Source: Engraulis encrasicolus
Taxonomy: Eukaryota > Chordata > Actinopteri > Clupeiformes > Engraulidae
Direction of reading: 5' to 3'
Assembly (NCBI RefSeq): GCF_034702125.1
Contig: NC_085880.1
Location: forward strand, 12,934,000 to 12,997,999
DNA length: 64,000 bases
In this document: positions 19,719 through 44,226 of the stretch, in pieces
Layout of the letters: the number at the start of each line of letters is the position of its first letter
Position numbering within the stretch: position 1 is the stretch's first letter
Translations under genes and position numbers: made by a program
The notes under the pieces: model-generated
What the model was told of the DNA's origin: nothing
Seen by the model: only the letters and a program-made list of their open reading frames with translations
Databases searched by the model: none

Positions 19719-20790
19719 GGTGGCAAAGGAGAGGCCACCACGGTTCACTGACAGCAATGGCGGAGGTGGAGGAGTGGAGACGAGACGAGAGGAGAGGAAA
19801 GGAGAGGAGTGGAGAGGAGACGAGGAGAGGAGAGGAGAGGAGAGGAGAGGAGAGGAGAGGAGAGGAGAGGAGAGGAGAGAGGGTGGCAGAGGGCAGGTCA
19901 CTATGGTTCACTGACAGCAATGACAGAGGAGGAGAGGAGAGGACAGGAGAGTGGGTGGCAGAGGACAGGCCACTACAGTTCACTGCTGACAGCAATGACA
20001 GTGGAGGAGAGAGGAGAGGGCGAGTGGAGAGGGGAGGAGAAGAGAGGAGAGGAGAGGAAAGGAGAGGAGAGGAGACTGGGTGGCAGAGGAGAGGCCACCA
20101 CGGTTCACTGACAGCAATGGTGGAGAAGAGCGGAGAGGAGGGAGAGAGGAGGAGAGGAAAGTGGAGTAGAGGATGGAGAGAGGGGGATAGGTGAGAGTAG
20201 ACTAGAGTGGGAAAGGGGAGGTCACTACAGTTCAGTGACATCGATGGCAGGAGAGGAGAGGAGAAGAGAGGGAGAGGAGAGAGAGGAGAGGAGGATAGTG
20301 GAAGAGGATGGGTGAGAGTAGACAAGAGTGTGTGTCGGCGGGGAGGCCAATGTGGTTCAGTGGCAGCGAGGAGACGAAACGAAAGGAGAGGAGGAAGGAT
20401 AGGTCAGAGCAGACGAGAATGGCCAGTGAAAGGGGCGCCACTCTGGTTCAGTAACAATGGTGAGAGAAGAGAAGAGGAGGAAGAATAGGGAAGAGAGGGT
20501 GACCACATTGGTTCAGTGACAGCAAGGAGAGGAGAAGAGGAGAGAGACAAGGAGAGGAGAGGGAGAGGAGAGGAGAGGAGAGGGGAGGGAGAGGAGAGGA
20601 GAGGAGAGGAGCGGAGAGAGGAGAGGAGAGAAGAGAAGAGGAGAGGAGAGGGGAGGAGAGGAGAGGAGAGAAGGAGAGGAGAGGAGAGGAGAGGAGAGGA
20701 GAGGAGATGAAGCGATCATAGGTGAGAGTGGGAAGGGGTGGAAGGGCTTAGTGAATTGGGTACAGTGACACCGCCATTCACTAACAGCTA
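19719..20790. repeat. Compound polypurine minisatellite
   Basis: GGAGA/GAGGA tracts alternate with a roughly 45-bp block (variants of GAGGCCACCACGGTTCACTG then ACAGCAATGG). Blocks start near 19719, 19884, 19952, 20079, 20208, 20330, 20426, 20494 and 20736. The + strand is almost all purine between blocks, so long frames on both strands (Arg-Gly-Glu or Leu-Ser-Ser strings) are artefacts. Confidence 0.92.
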
Positions 20791-21529
20791 TAAGAGGAGA
20801 AGAAAGGAGGAGGAGGGCAGAGGGCAGGCGAAGGGCAACAGAGGGTGAGAGGAGATAGACTAGAGAAAGGAAAGGGGGGGAAGGGAGAGGGGGCAAGTCG
20901 TAGAGTGAGAACCAGGTCACCCATCCCAGAGGGCTGGCCAGGGCTTGAGTGAGTGGAGCAGGGCTACCTGGGCTCAGACAGCGAGGAGAGGCCAAGGGGA
21001 CAGAACAGGAGGGCTGAGGACATCCCTGGGCTCAGAGCGCTAAAGTCACAGCCACATTATTTGCTCCAGCCAATCACAGTCTTTCCAGCTGATCCCCATG
21101 TAGAGGAGCTGAAGTACTGAAATCACACCGTGCATTTTCCAGTGTTCATTCCACACACTTTTTGGGCAATGTGAATCCAGCAATTCATCAATTTGTCAAC
21201 ATTATTCTATGTACGTACATAGTTGTTGCCACTCTTCAAGCGCTGAATTGACACAGCAAAATACCAATGTACTGAGTGGCGTGAGTGGCCGGTTCTGCAG
21301 GGAGTCATAGAGACAGGCCTACACACAAGTGCACATCAAATTTTGCAGTGTTAATTCAACGCCTAAAAGAGTCGAATTTAACACTCTTGATAGTTGATCC
21401 TACTCTCTAATACGAATCAAATTAACAATCCAAAAAATGTACAGCGTGGTGATGGGCTGGTTCCCTGGGAGTCCTATGGAGGGGGCGAGGGGGTAAAGAA
21501 ACGACAGAGAGGCAGCCGCAGCAGGCCTC
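20791..21529. other. Downstream flank of morn4, no gene seen
   Basis: G/A-rich decay products of the polypurine array pass into ordinary unique sequence. No coding or mobile feature is recognised. Confidence 0.5.
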
Positions 21530-31974
<10,445 letters not shown>

Positions 31975-32071
31975 ATGGCGAGTCTGTGCAGGAGGCAGCA
32001 ATGTATGATCGAGAGACGCGGCATTCGACAGGATCTTGATTCGTGGCGGTATAAACTAATTCAATGTGTAG
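31975..32071 (+). CDS. lcor: lcor exon 1
   Basis: ATG at 31975; donor GTAAGG at 32072. An in-frame GTG upstream at 31933 is not needed. It encodes MASLCRRQQCMIERRG and the conserved DLDSWRYKL. Confidence 0.93.
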
Positions 32072-34368
32072 GTAAGGACGTCGCAGATAGTACTGGAAAC
32101 CATTGCACATGTTCCTAACTGCGAAACGTTGGCATTTGTTTATTTATTATGGAGTCAAAATCGCTAGCTATTTAGCTAGCTTCCGAACTAGCTAAGTAAC
32201 GTTACCAATGTTGCAGAAAGGCGTCAAGTAACGTTAGTTCAGAAATGGCCAAAATGCGGAAGGTTATTGAACTATCTTCAATAACTCCGCATTGTTAATA
32301 GGAGATGGCAGATGATATGGCAAGTTTTGTTGGCCTTTCGGTACCTATACAGTTTCTGTCAGTCATTTTGTGCAGTGGGCGAATTGAAATACTCCTGGTG
32401 GGTTTTAAACCCCGAAATGTGAGGGATATTCTCTCAGTTGTTCGCAGTGGCTCTTCCAAACCGCAGGATGTTTGTAGGTAAATCATCATGGCGAATAGTG
32501 ATATTTATTAATGAGGTGCGCTGGGTGAAAGTGTCCTATCCGAATACTCATTTTGCTTGTGTGCGCGCTCATGTGATATGTTTTTTCCCCTTTTCTTTCT
32601 TGTGTACTGTAGCTATATTAGTGGGGGGAGGGCGACACTCGTTGCACTTTGACTGACGCTCGGGGTTAGTGGCTTAGATTGTACTTGCCAAACTGGATTT
32701 TCTCCCATCTGCTTTGGGGTGTGTTCGCCTTTGCAATGGGGGAAGTGGTCTTAAGTCACGTTCAATGTGCTTAACTGCGAGGTACCGACGATTGTAGTGC
32801 AGCTCTTCAAAGCTGCATTATCATGTCAATGACCAAAATTCGCGTTTTTAGACTGTGACCCTGCAACCCGGTGTTTGTAGGTGCCGCACTCGTGTAAATA
32901 GTGTCCTCCATAATAGTCATGAAAAGCAGCATCGGGCTCATTTGTAATTTCAGCTGCGTGCTGTAGATATGGGGTGGGTGGGGAAAGCACGGCTGCAGAT
33001 AGCGCTACCGGGTACTTGTGATGCAGCGTATTGTTTTTACCCAAAACTTGGCTCTTTCTGGCACAATATTTTACCGTGTATATAAACATATTGCTTTCAA
33101 AGCACATGGAGGCCTCTGGACTGTGGGTGCAATTGTGATTATACATTATATAAAAATGTATAATGGAAAGCGCCGTTGTATACACTTGCTTGGGGCACCC
33201 ACTCGCTTTTTCACGCTTGACCCACAAATGGCTTTTGTTTTCCAAACTATTGGAAATGTGCTCTGTGGTCCTCATGCGCGTGTTCTGAATAGGATTTCTG
33301 TTGCAACAAGCGGAGTGTTTGTGCAGCTTTTGAGTTTTAGGCCGAAAAGCCCCCAGCGCATCGACACCCCCTCACTGGCAGATATTTTGGCCTCACAGTA
33401 GCCTACATTCAATCTTCATCATGACAAATCGCAGCAGCAGCAGCAACACAAATGAGTGTGTAGCTCAGGGCGTGTACATTTATTACAGTATTGCATTGAG
33501 CACTGAGATTTCAATGCATGTCTGATTTTGGACGTGCCCTCCCTTTTTTATGCATTTCATATCAAGAGTCATCTGTGCAGTGTTGCCCCTTCCGGAGGCT
33601 CTCCCTCTTGTCTTTTGTGATTACTAGTCAACTTGTCATAATTGGACAGACTTGAAGTTGTCATGTCAGATTCAGCCAGTGCAGCTCTGGCTTCAGTCCG
33701 AGCATCGCAAATGTAGGTCAAACAAATTGTCGAATGGCACCAGGCATTCAGCTGCATTTTTGCCATTGATTGTGAAGAGAGCGCTCCATCAGAGCTGGTT
33801 CAAAACAAGACCGAATTGAGTCAAGTTGTTGTTTGCTCTTGCTAATGTACTGTTTTAACGGATGCATTTTATTTTTGGTATTAACTGTGTCTGTTTGTTT
33901 TCTTTTTTGCCATCAGTGGTCTGAAGCAAATCGTGGTCTTACTTGCTGCCTTTTCACGCAAACAAACAATTACTTAAATGTGACAACCGAAACATCATAT
34001 TATCTGTGTGTATTTGTATTAATGACAAGCCGGGTCTAATGCATCGGAGCAAAATATGATGAAAGATTAAGATGAGATTAGAGTTTTGAACCAGTAAAAG
34101 AACAGCAAGCAGGGCGCGCTAATCACAGTATCCAAATGCAGGGCGATGCATTCATCCATCCCTCTATCCATTTATCTATCTATCCATCTATCTCTGGAAA
34201 CAAAATTTCAAGCATTCCGCCTGCTGCCTGTCTGCCTGCCTGATTGCTGTAATTCAGATTCATGTTATTTGTGTTCATCACTTTTCAAACCACCACACCC
34301 CCCACCCGCCCACTCTCCCCAGGATTACACTTTCAGCCCCAGCTGTTTTGTCATATATTTGTAAGTCA

Positions 34369-34463
<95 letters not shown>

Positions 34464-34615
34464 TTAGCAGGTTTTGTGTCAGGCTCAGCTGTTTGTTTTT
34501 GTGCAGGCAGACAGGATGGATGTCGGTGTGCTTTGATGTGCAGGTGGTTGCACGGCAACGGTAGCAGTAACATCATCTGGAAGTAGAGACATATCGCAAT
34601 AACCCATCATGGCTG

Positions 34616-34686
<71 letters not shown>

Positions 34687-35454
34687 CTCCTACGCTCTCA
34701 CACACCTGGACCCATCATGGCAGATGCCATCACACAATATTAATCTAGAAAAGGTCCTGCTAAAGATTCTCTTGGATACTATGCTACGGATAGTCACCTA
34801 AGCCCAGAGAAACTTGTATTGCCTTTGTGTCATGCATTTATGCGTTTCCTCTGTCTTGCATTAAGGATGTCCTAAAAACGGAGAAGAATTTGGGGCGGCT
34901 GTGCTGCCGAAGCACATGTACGCTCCGAGCACCCAGCACAAATATAAGGAATGTCTATCTTTACGTTCCCCATGCCATCTGAATGCGCCTCTTTGTGAGC
35001 TTCCCGTGAAGGCCCAAGCCACTTCATGAGAGCATCATATGATAAAAACATGTGGCCCGAAGAACGTGGTGGTGTCTTTTTTTTTTTTTTGTGAAGGCCA
35101 CTTTATTTTCCTGTCTCCCTCTTTTTGAAGATTATTTAAAGGTCTTGCTTGTCTCCGTCCAAGCTTTGATAAGGCAGTTTTATGGCATCCCCTGTAGCGT
35201 TTTTTTTTTCTTCTTCTCTCTCCTCTACTCTTCTATTTTTTAAATGCCAGAAGAGTGGGAGCATAGCCATAGCCTTGACCACGCCTCCCTCAGGCACGCA
35301 AGATATGTCAGTGTTATCAATCTTGAGTCAATATTGAATAGGGCCCAAAAAAAAGCTCTCTGTTCTGTGTTCTTGCTCTGGTTTGGTTCAAGCATTTGAA
35401 GTGGTATTTTCAAAAGCATTGTTGATCTTTAATCTTTGGGGTATAGGCCTAGGC

Positions 35455-35529
<75 letters not shown>

Positions 35530-38500
35530 TGTGCGCGCGCGCGTGTGTGTGTGAGTGTTTTTTCTTTTCTTCTCAGTGGATTGAGAATATTTTAAATCTC
35601 CAATAATCCCTTTAGTGGATCTCAGATCTCCCGAATATTTAACTGCACTGGAGCAGCACGTGCCATTCGAGGCGGCTAGGCCAGCGTGTGCTAATTCCTC
35701 TTTCTGTGGGAGAATTAGGTTTGAAGAAGACACAGAGATAGAGAGAGAGAGAGATGGAGAAAGGGAGGGAGAGATGAAGGGGAAAAAAAGCTTGATTGAA
35801 ATCATAGCCTAATTAAATAAATGGTTAACCCCGTCTGGGGCAAGGCGAACAGGCATTCATGACTGCATGTAATCCGCCCATGCCTTTAAAAAAAAAAAAA
35901 AAAAATCATTGATGTATGTAGGGAACATGTTCCGACCGTAGGATGTGAGAGAACTGGCCTTTTTATAAAGCTTGATTAGATGGGCTGAATGGCGTTTGTG
36001 CGATGTATAGAGTCCACCTTGAATGGTGAACATATGAAGAGGTGGTCATGAGATCGGTGGTGCCTCAAGGTCTCCTCCTCTGTCAGCCTGGTAATGGCCC
36101 CCTTTCAGCTCTCTACAGCTAATGTAAACTGCTCAAATATGAATTCCTGAAGAAGTCGTCGTCTTTGATGTCAGGCTGATGTGTCAAACTTGGGATGCTG
36201 ACCTACTTTCCCCCCTGGAGTCAGTACTGCTTTAGGAGCACACACTCACTCACACGCATGCATGGATGGCTTTGGGGGAAGTCTTTTTTATATATTATTA
36301 TTTATTTTTTAAGAGAAAGGCATGTCAGTTTCGTAGAGGGGTTGGGGGGGGGCAAAAAAGAGGCTATGTATTCAGGCTACTCAAAATAATGCGTCAGTGT
36401 ATTCTTCTCTCGCTACAAGTCGTATTCAAGCACTAGGTTTTTATTGGAGCCTTTTTTTCCAGCTTCGCTTGAAATGGCTGTTCTCTAAAGGTTAATAGCG
36501 TTGCCTTTTTGGGCTTAATGTAAAAAAAAAGTGGGCCATTGAAATTGGGGCATATCCTAAAAAGCCAAAATAATATCATGTGCAGTTACGACATGGTTAT
36601 TATTAATACGTGTATGACTTTACCACTTGACCAGCTTAGCAGTGTTGAGAGCTGCTGCTGGTATGGTAGCCACATGATTTAACTTAGCGTTATTTTAGCT
36701 GCTGCATTTGGGTGTGCTTAACCTACTTTTTGGATGCTCGCTCACTCTGCTTGCTCACTAAGCAGCATAGCACTAGTTACTGCAGCCTGCCTGCCTGCCT
36801 GCTTGCTCGCCCGCCCTAGTGCCAGTAATTATGCTATGGCTTAGCATGCTGCCTCTGAAACAGCCCCTTATTGCAGAGAGCACAACAGCTACAGAGCAGC
36901 CATGGATGGGGTGTGTATGCTGTGCACATCCTTCATAGCATTTTTTTTTAATTTGTTAAAAAATAAAAAAATAAATGGGTTGCAGCAGCAGGCAGCTTTG
37001 GGAAATGGGGATGCTGAACACCAGACCTCCTCCTCCTCCTTCCATTCCCGTCATCACATCATCCCTTTGTCTCCTCCCTCCCCCCAAAATAATTGAATGG
37101 TGCTTGCATATCATGATGGCGTTTAAAAAAAAAGGGTTGCAGGCGTGCAAGGATTTGGAAAATTGGAATTCGGTTGGCGCACAGTTATCCCACCCCCACA
37201 AAATATCTTAATAGTACCATTATTTTTTTTCCCCCTCATTGTTGATGGTGAAATTTGAATGCTGGAGATGTTTCACTAGATGGTTGGTTGGTTGGCTTTG
37301 TGACCTGAAATCCATGTCTAATTGGCCTAAATAGTCAGCTGCATAGAAGATGGCACTGGGGTGGGTGGAGGAAGCGCTCGCAAGCGCTCACACAGCACTG
37401 CTAGAGCAAACAGATGGCCAGGACGGCCCCCTCTCTCCCAAGCCCAGGCCCCATCACAGGCCAGCTAGCTACCAACCCGGGCTGTTTTACATGCTCCATG
37501 GCAGCCATACAGTAGCTTGCTGGACTAGCAGAAAAATGTGCAAAAATTGCTTCGGCTAGAGAATTTTGGCTATGGCGCTCTCGCTCTCTCAGGTTTTGTT
37601 TTGTCAGCAGTTTGAAAGCAGTGGTGTTACTGTACTTGGGACTCCCATCCCTGCCCGATCCTTCTGCAAACAATTACTGAGATCTTGACCACTGAATGTG
37701 CTGAAATGAAGTATCATATCTGGCTATACTTTCTTATACATTTGGTAAAATGTATCCCATTTTAGCCCTAGACCATCTTCTCTTCTCTTCTCTTCTCTTC
37801 TCTTCTCTTCTCTTCTCTTCTCTTCTCTTCTCTTCTCTTCTCTTCTCTTCTCTTCTCTTCTCTTCTCTGCTCGGCTCGGCTCGGCTCGGCTCTTCTCTTC
37901 TCTTCTCTTCTCTTCTCTCAAAACCCTGCCAGTCACATCAATATCTAATCAAAGACATGCACCGATATGGATGAAGGTCAAATGCAGGCATGGGTGCCAG
38001 CATGCAGTGTGGTGAACAAGTTGACAATATCGCACACTTATCTCACTGAAATATGTTGTACTAGTTCCAAACAGCAAACAATGTGAAGGCATAGTTTGTC
38101 TTAAATGTTAATTTGGTGACGAGCTGTAAGTTACAGCATAGTTAAAATTATATTATTTTTTGGAGAGGGGTAGCTATTATTGGCCTTGTAAGTACACACT
38201 GCTGTAGTAGTTTTATTTTTTTTACATCAAAGTGTGGCATTAAATCGCCAAATTTGTTATGCTGAGCTAAGCTAATAGATATAGGTTTTGTTAAGCGCTG
38301 CAGTTCTTTTGTGTAAGCAATAGCAATATGGCTGGCTTCTCCACTACTGAAGTGGCAGCTTGGTTTGGCTAATTTATCCTCATTGGGCTTCAAACATGGC
38401 AAGATATGAAACTTGGCCTTGGCGAAGGTCTTTGAATGCCCTTCGAGATGAGGAATCTTTCAACAGCCCATTACAAATTCACTAAAAGACCGACCAACCG

Positions 38501-38921
38501 ACGCATAGCCCAAAACTCAAAGGCGCACATCAGAAGGTGTAGTACTACGCTGTAATCCTTTATAGATCTGTACGAAAAGAGAGGGAGAGAGAGAAAAAAA
38601 GATTGACTACGTCCAACTTGCGCACAGAAGAAGCATCTGAGGCACTTGCTTGCATTTCAACATTAATTTGAAAAGACAACACCCAACCCCCCTCAACACG
38701 CGCACTCTCCTCGCCACTGCTGTTGTGTGTGCGCTCCACCAGTGATAACAAACCATTATTATCTTGCTTTGAATAGACATAGCGTAGCCTACACATTTTA
38801 ATATATATATTTATTTTTTTCTTCACAAATTGACCCCTTCCTCCCCACATCTTCACCGTGAAGAATGCTGGTTGAGGTTGAAGTGGTTGCTAGGCGACAT
38901 CTGAAGTACTAACATTTAACT

Positions 38922-39002
<81 letters not shown>

Positions 39003-40334
39003 GCTGTGACATGATGACAGTAGTCATGTTTTTGCGTTAAGCCATAACCACTTCCTCTCAAGTAGAAAAGCACCGCCCGCCACCCCCACTAGTTAGCGAA
39101 AAGCACCGTCGGCCGCCTGCACTAGTTGGCGCGCATCACTGCTGACCTGTCTGTCTAGCTGGTTTTGCAGCCTGCAGAAATCTGCCAAAAAGAAACTATT
39201 ATGATGATGATGATGATGATGATTGTGGTGAGGATTATTAATCTTACTGAATTACATATGTTTTCATTCAAACTGCACATTGAAGTCTGGTCTAACGCAA
39301 TGTTACTTGTGATAAAATATGGCAAAGTCCAGGTCGACTGCCACATCTGTCTAAACGCGTCTTGTGATGGCAGATGCTTTGATTTTGACTGACCTTGTCA
39401 TCTCTCCATCTCTCTTCCTCTCTCTGTCTTTTTCCTCTCCCTCCTCCAGGTTTTGAGAGCATTTTGGAAGGACTGTTTGGGTCGAGGCTGATCGAGGACC
39501 TGAGACTATTTAAAGGTGAGTGACTCATAACCCCCTCCATGGAAAGCAGCATGCGTCCCCCTGTCACTACCGATCAGCATCACAGACAGGGGGCCACAAA
39601 TAAAAGACACGGATATGTGAAGCAGATAACCCTTAATGGCATTCAGTCACACTTCAGGACATGGCAGATTACACCACAAAAAGGTGTGTTTGCATGTGCG
39701 TGCCGTGCACGCTAAGCCTAATTTTGTATGTATGCGTTGCGTCGGTTGTGGTTTTTTTACTCCGCAAAAGTCAAGGTGACTGTTTAAAGGGCACTGCTGT
39801 GTTTCCGAGCGCGGAGGGCAGAGCGGGGGAAGGTGTGGTTTGGGTCAAAAACATGAAGCGATTACGGTGCTAAAACAAGCCACTCCTCCTCCATGCAGGC
39901 GTGTCAAAGATCAGTGCTGCTCAAGCACAACACCTTGAGCAACCACTTGCTATCATAGTGCACTGAACTCAACACGGCACCTTGAACAGCAGCCACCATC
40001 AACACCAGCACCAGCACCAGCACCACCGCCGTGCGACAGAGTTGTCAGGGTGGCAGTTCTATGAACGTTAATTGGACCTCACACAAATCATGAGCCTTAA
40101 ATCTCACTACTGCGTTGCATTAGCAGAAGTACAGACTGTATGTACTGTATGTAAGAAAAGGCTCCTCTCCTCAGGAGGCTGGCTGGCTGGCTGGAGGGTG
40201 TTGAAAGGCCAGTGAAAGGCTGTGTCTATAAAAATCAGCCTGGATTTTGTTGTCTGAGCTACAGTACACACGACCAGCCTGCCAGCCAGCCACCGCTTCA
40301 CAGGTAGGTGGGTGGGAGGTGGGCAAGCAGCAGT

Positions 40335-40368
<34 letters not shown>

Positions 40369-43300
40369 GCTCATGCTGTGTTCTCTGCCATAGTCTGGGC
40401 TTAATTGAGGGGCTGTTCAGGTCATGTAGGTGCAGTACTCTGCACTCTATTCAGACCACTAGCAGAGAAGACGCCATTTTGTTCTCAACATGCAAGATTT
40501 CGACTCTGCACTTCCCAATTAAAGCCAGTTGTGTTTATGACTTTTTTTTTTCTTTTACATTTTTTCAAAATGAATTTTTAGCCTCTGTTTAAAAGCGGTG
40601 GTGGCTGTGAGATTAATTGGATTACACCCACACTAACGACCCAAGCGGAGCACCTGCTGTACCCCTGTAAATTTGGCACCGTAACCAGCGCAGGAAGACT
40701 GTTATCAAGACCGTGGTTGTTTGTGAATCTCTTAATGCATATAATGTGTTATACCAAGGGCTCTAAATTAACACCCACCAGCCTGGCCAAATGCTAGTGA
40801 AAATTCAATCTGGCTGGTTGAAAAAGAGACCTTTTACTAGCCACGTGGGCTCCTCACAGCTTGTGAGATTTTAGCACTCCACGCTTGCCAATTCTGACAG
40901 CATCCTCCTGTAAGGTAATTGTGCTGTTTTTGTTTTTGGTATTTTAGTCAGGAACAAAATGACTGGTTAAATTTCCGATTGGCTTGTAAGATACAAAATC
41001 CACTACCCGCATTGGTTGGTGATGGAAAAGAAGTAAGCAAACCCGTGCACTGTCTTTGCATACTTTAGCATTTTTAAACTACTCATCCCACATGGGGGAA
41101 GGGCTGTTTATTTCTAAAGCACCCAGGAAAAAAAAAATCACACACAGGACATTATTACCATTGTTCTTATTAGGGATGTTTATTTTAATGCTAGTGCCCT
41201 TTGGCTAAATAGCATTTCTCCTTGCTCAGTGACATTCACAAGCTCGCTGTAGGAGCCCTATTGCCATACTGGCACCACCGCCACTGCCACCATCACTGAG
41301 GACCACCATCCACTAGGGCTGGGAAGGGCGTTGGAAAATACATCCAACAGACAACCACAACTGTTAAATTGTCAATGATCAAACATATCTTTGCTAATCA
41401 GTGATGTTTTTGTTTGTTTGTTTTTCTTTTTTATTTTGTTTGGTTGTTTTTTTTTTGTGCAATGCACTGTATAGGTGCTGGTCGTGTGTTCAAGAGCAGA
41501 GCAACATGTCTCTCTGCCCAGTGTACTCAACTGAGGAGGTTTTTGTTGTTAAGTTGTATCAAGCCCTTACTGTGGGAGAAAATCAATATGAAGGCAAAAC
41601 CAGTCAATATGTAAATAATGGATTGCCATCAAATCGTTTGCCGTATTGCCAGCCAGCATTCACAATCCACTGTCCTCTGTGGCTGTTGCTGTTGCTGCTG
41701 CTCGTCTTGTGCAAGATGCGGTCATCTTGTCTTAATTTGGCCACGCTGGTGTCCACGTACCGCACACAATGGGGCATTATGGCAACATCTGGCACACTCG
41801 GCCACTTGCCCGTGCCACGTAGGGCTGCCCTGTTAGGCCACGCCGGGCAGAAAGGCGCTTTTGTGTCCCGTGCGCTTCGAGATTGGGTTTTGGCTGGACT
41901 CGCGCCAGCACGAACGTCCACAGCGCTGTTCAGATATTTTGACAATGTGTTTTGTGGCGCGGGACAATGGCGGCCATTATTTGGGGGAGCCTCGCTCTGC
42001 TGCTCAGGAGCAGCAGGAGACGTACAGACGTTCTTGGGACGACGACCACCAACACAAGAGCTGCCTTTGAGCCCAAGTGTAGACTTCTGTTTTTTTTTTT
42101 GTTCTGTTCTGATTTGTTTTGTTTATTTGACTCCCATCCCATCGCTACCAAGTCAAGTCAGTCGGTTGGGGGTAGTGAGTGACGAGCAGAAATGAAACAA
42201 TGGGTGCTGTGCAGTGCTCTGCAGTGCAGTCAGTCTTGTCACGTGATTGGTCGCTTTGCCATTTCATGACATGGCAGCTTATTATGCAAGGAGATTTGGT
42301 CATGATTATTTGAGCACCCAGCTGGTATGTGTGGCACGCTTGTCCGTGCCTTCGCGTCACCCCCACCACGTTCATGCCTATCCAGCCCACCCCACCCCCG
42401 AGCATCCTACTGACTATCACACGACGCACATTTTTTTGTCTTTAATAGCAGTAGGGCAGTAGAACAAGGATAGGAGACTCGTCCTGCGTACGTCCGAGCT
42501 GTATTTGGAATAAGTCCTTTTTTGTTTTCTTTAGTAATTATGTCTAAAATGATTTTGGTTTGACTTACATTTTGCTCTTGCGGATTCAGTTGTACCAATA
42601 GTTGTTTCCAAGACATCGCATGTGCAGTCTTACTGTTACTGTTTTTTACATTATTTTCACTTTTCACATACTAAGAGTGTGACTACTACACATAATAATA
42701 AAAGGCGTGCGGGAATGAATAAATTGTTTAGCCATCACAGGCTAAGACGGTCAAAGAGGTCTCCACTTGTCCGGCGACTCTAGGCACGTCGTTTGCAGGG
42801 ACGCGAGTGGCATGCACGCGAGCCACTTCGCAGCGAGGGGCCCCATGATCAGATGGAGCGAAGCGGCAGAAACACCAGAGGGGGTTTCCATAACAAACCA
42901 TTCTGCATATATAGATATTGACAACTGACTGCAAATTCAGCCTCTGATTTGACACAGGGTTGGTCTGAAAAATACAAACATGGAGCACACATTACGAAGT
43001 AGTAGTTTCAATTGCATTTTGTTATTATCTTTTAACAAACTTGTTTTTCGAGAAGTCTACTTGGTGTACTCTGGTATAGAATGTATAATATGTCCGTGAT
43101 GGCGACAGACGAAAGTGAGTGCTGCGGAGGCGCTCCGCTCTCCAGCCTTAGCTGGAGTGCAGTCGCCATTAATGTCAAGTTGCTGTTAAATATCATCATA
43201 TCCCCATGACATTTCTTACCGTTAAGTGTGCAAGTGCTGACTGCCTCCTGTATGTTACAGTGCTTATAGCCGTCTTCAGTGCAGACGGATAAGTATGTGT

Positions 43301-44146
43301 AGTCGTCTTCTGTTTCTGTGTCTGTGTGTGTGTGTGTGTGTGTGTGTCCTCTTTCAGTGTTAATGTATTGGCTGATAACAATTTTGCCTGTTTGTGATTG
43401 TAAAGTATTGACTGTGTCAGCCATTCAAATCACCATTTGAGGACCTCTGCTCAAGAACGCAGGTCACTCCTTTGGCAGCCATGTCCACTGCTTCTTCTCA
43501 ATACTGCTCTCTTCTCCTCCCTTCCCTCTTTTCTGATTGGCAGATTGTCAGCCCGAAGGAGTGTCTGATTGGTCGTTCGATGAAAATTGTCTTTTCTGCT
43601 GCTTAAGACGAGAGAAAGTCAAGGTACTTCTTATTTCCTCCCTTTTTTGCTGCTGTACGTCATGTTTTATTTTTCCCCCTCTGCTTCCTCCCCTCTCCTC
43701 TTCCACTTCCTCCTTCACTTCTCTCCCACCCCACACCTCTTCCTGCCTTTCTCTCTGCATTTCAGTCTCCATTCCTCCCCCGTTATTCCCCTTCTCCCCG
43801 GCCAACCCTCCTCCCGTTCACCTTTTTATAATTAATAACTTCTTTTATAAATGGCCCCAGTGTTGTGTTGAAATGGCTGGCTGTAATTCGAGCCATTTAT
43901 TGGCCTGCTGTCAGCTCAGCAGCCCATCCATGCTCTTCCGTTTTCCTTCTCTTTGAGGGATCCTACAGCCATGATGACAGCTATACAACAGCAAAAACAC
44001 AAAAAAAACCCAGTGGAGACATGTTGTTTCTTATATTGCTTTTCACTGAAGCACTGGCTACCGGGGGGCTCAGTAATGCTGGATGAAGGCCTGATGGCCT
44101 ACTGCTATAGTGAATGAGGAACACGCGCCTAACCTTACTTGTTTTG

Positions 44147-44226
<80 letters not shown>

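Noticed and set aside
19482..20995. Long frames on both strands across the polypurine array
   Set aside because: Low-complexity products (Leu-Ser-Ser or Arg-Gly-Glu) from GGAGA repeats, without splice or homology support.
41401..42195. 264-codon + strand frame in lcor intron 2
   Set aside because: The hydrophobic start comes from a T-rich run, the rest has no family resemblance, and no splice signals or partner exons fit it.
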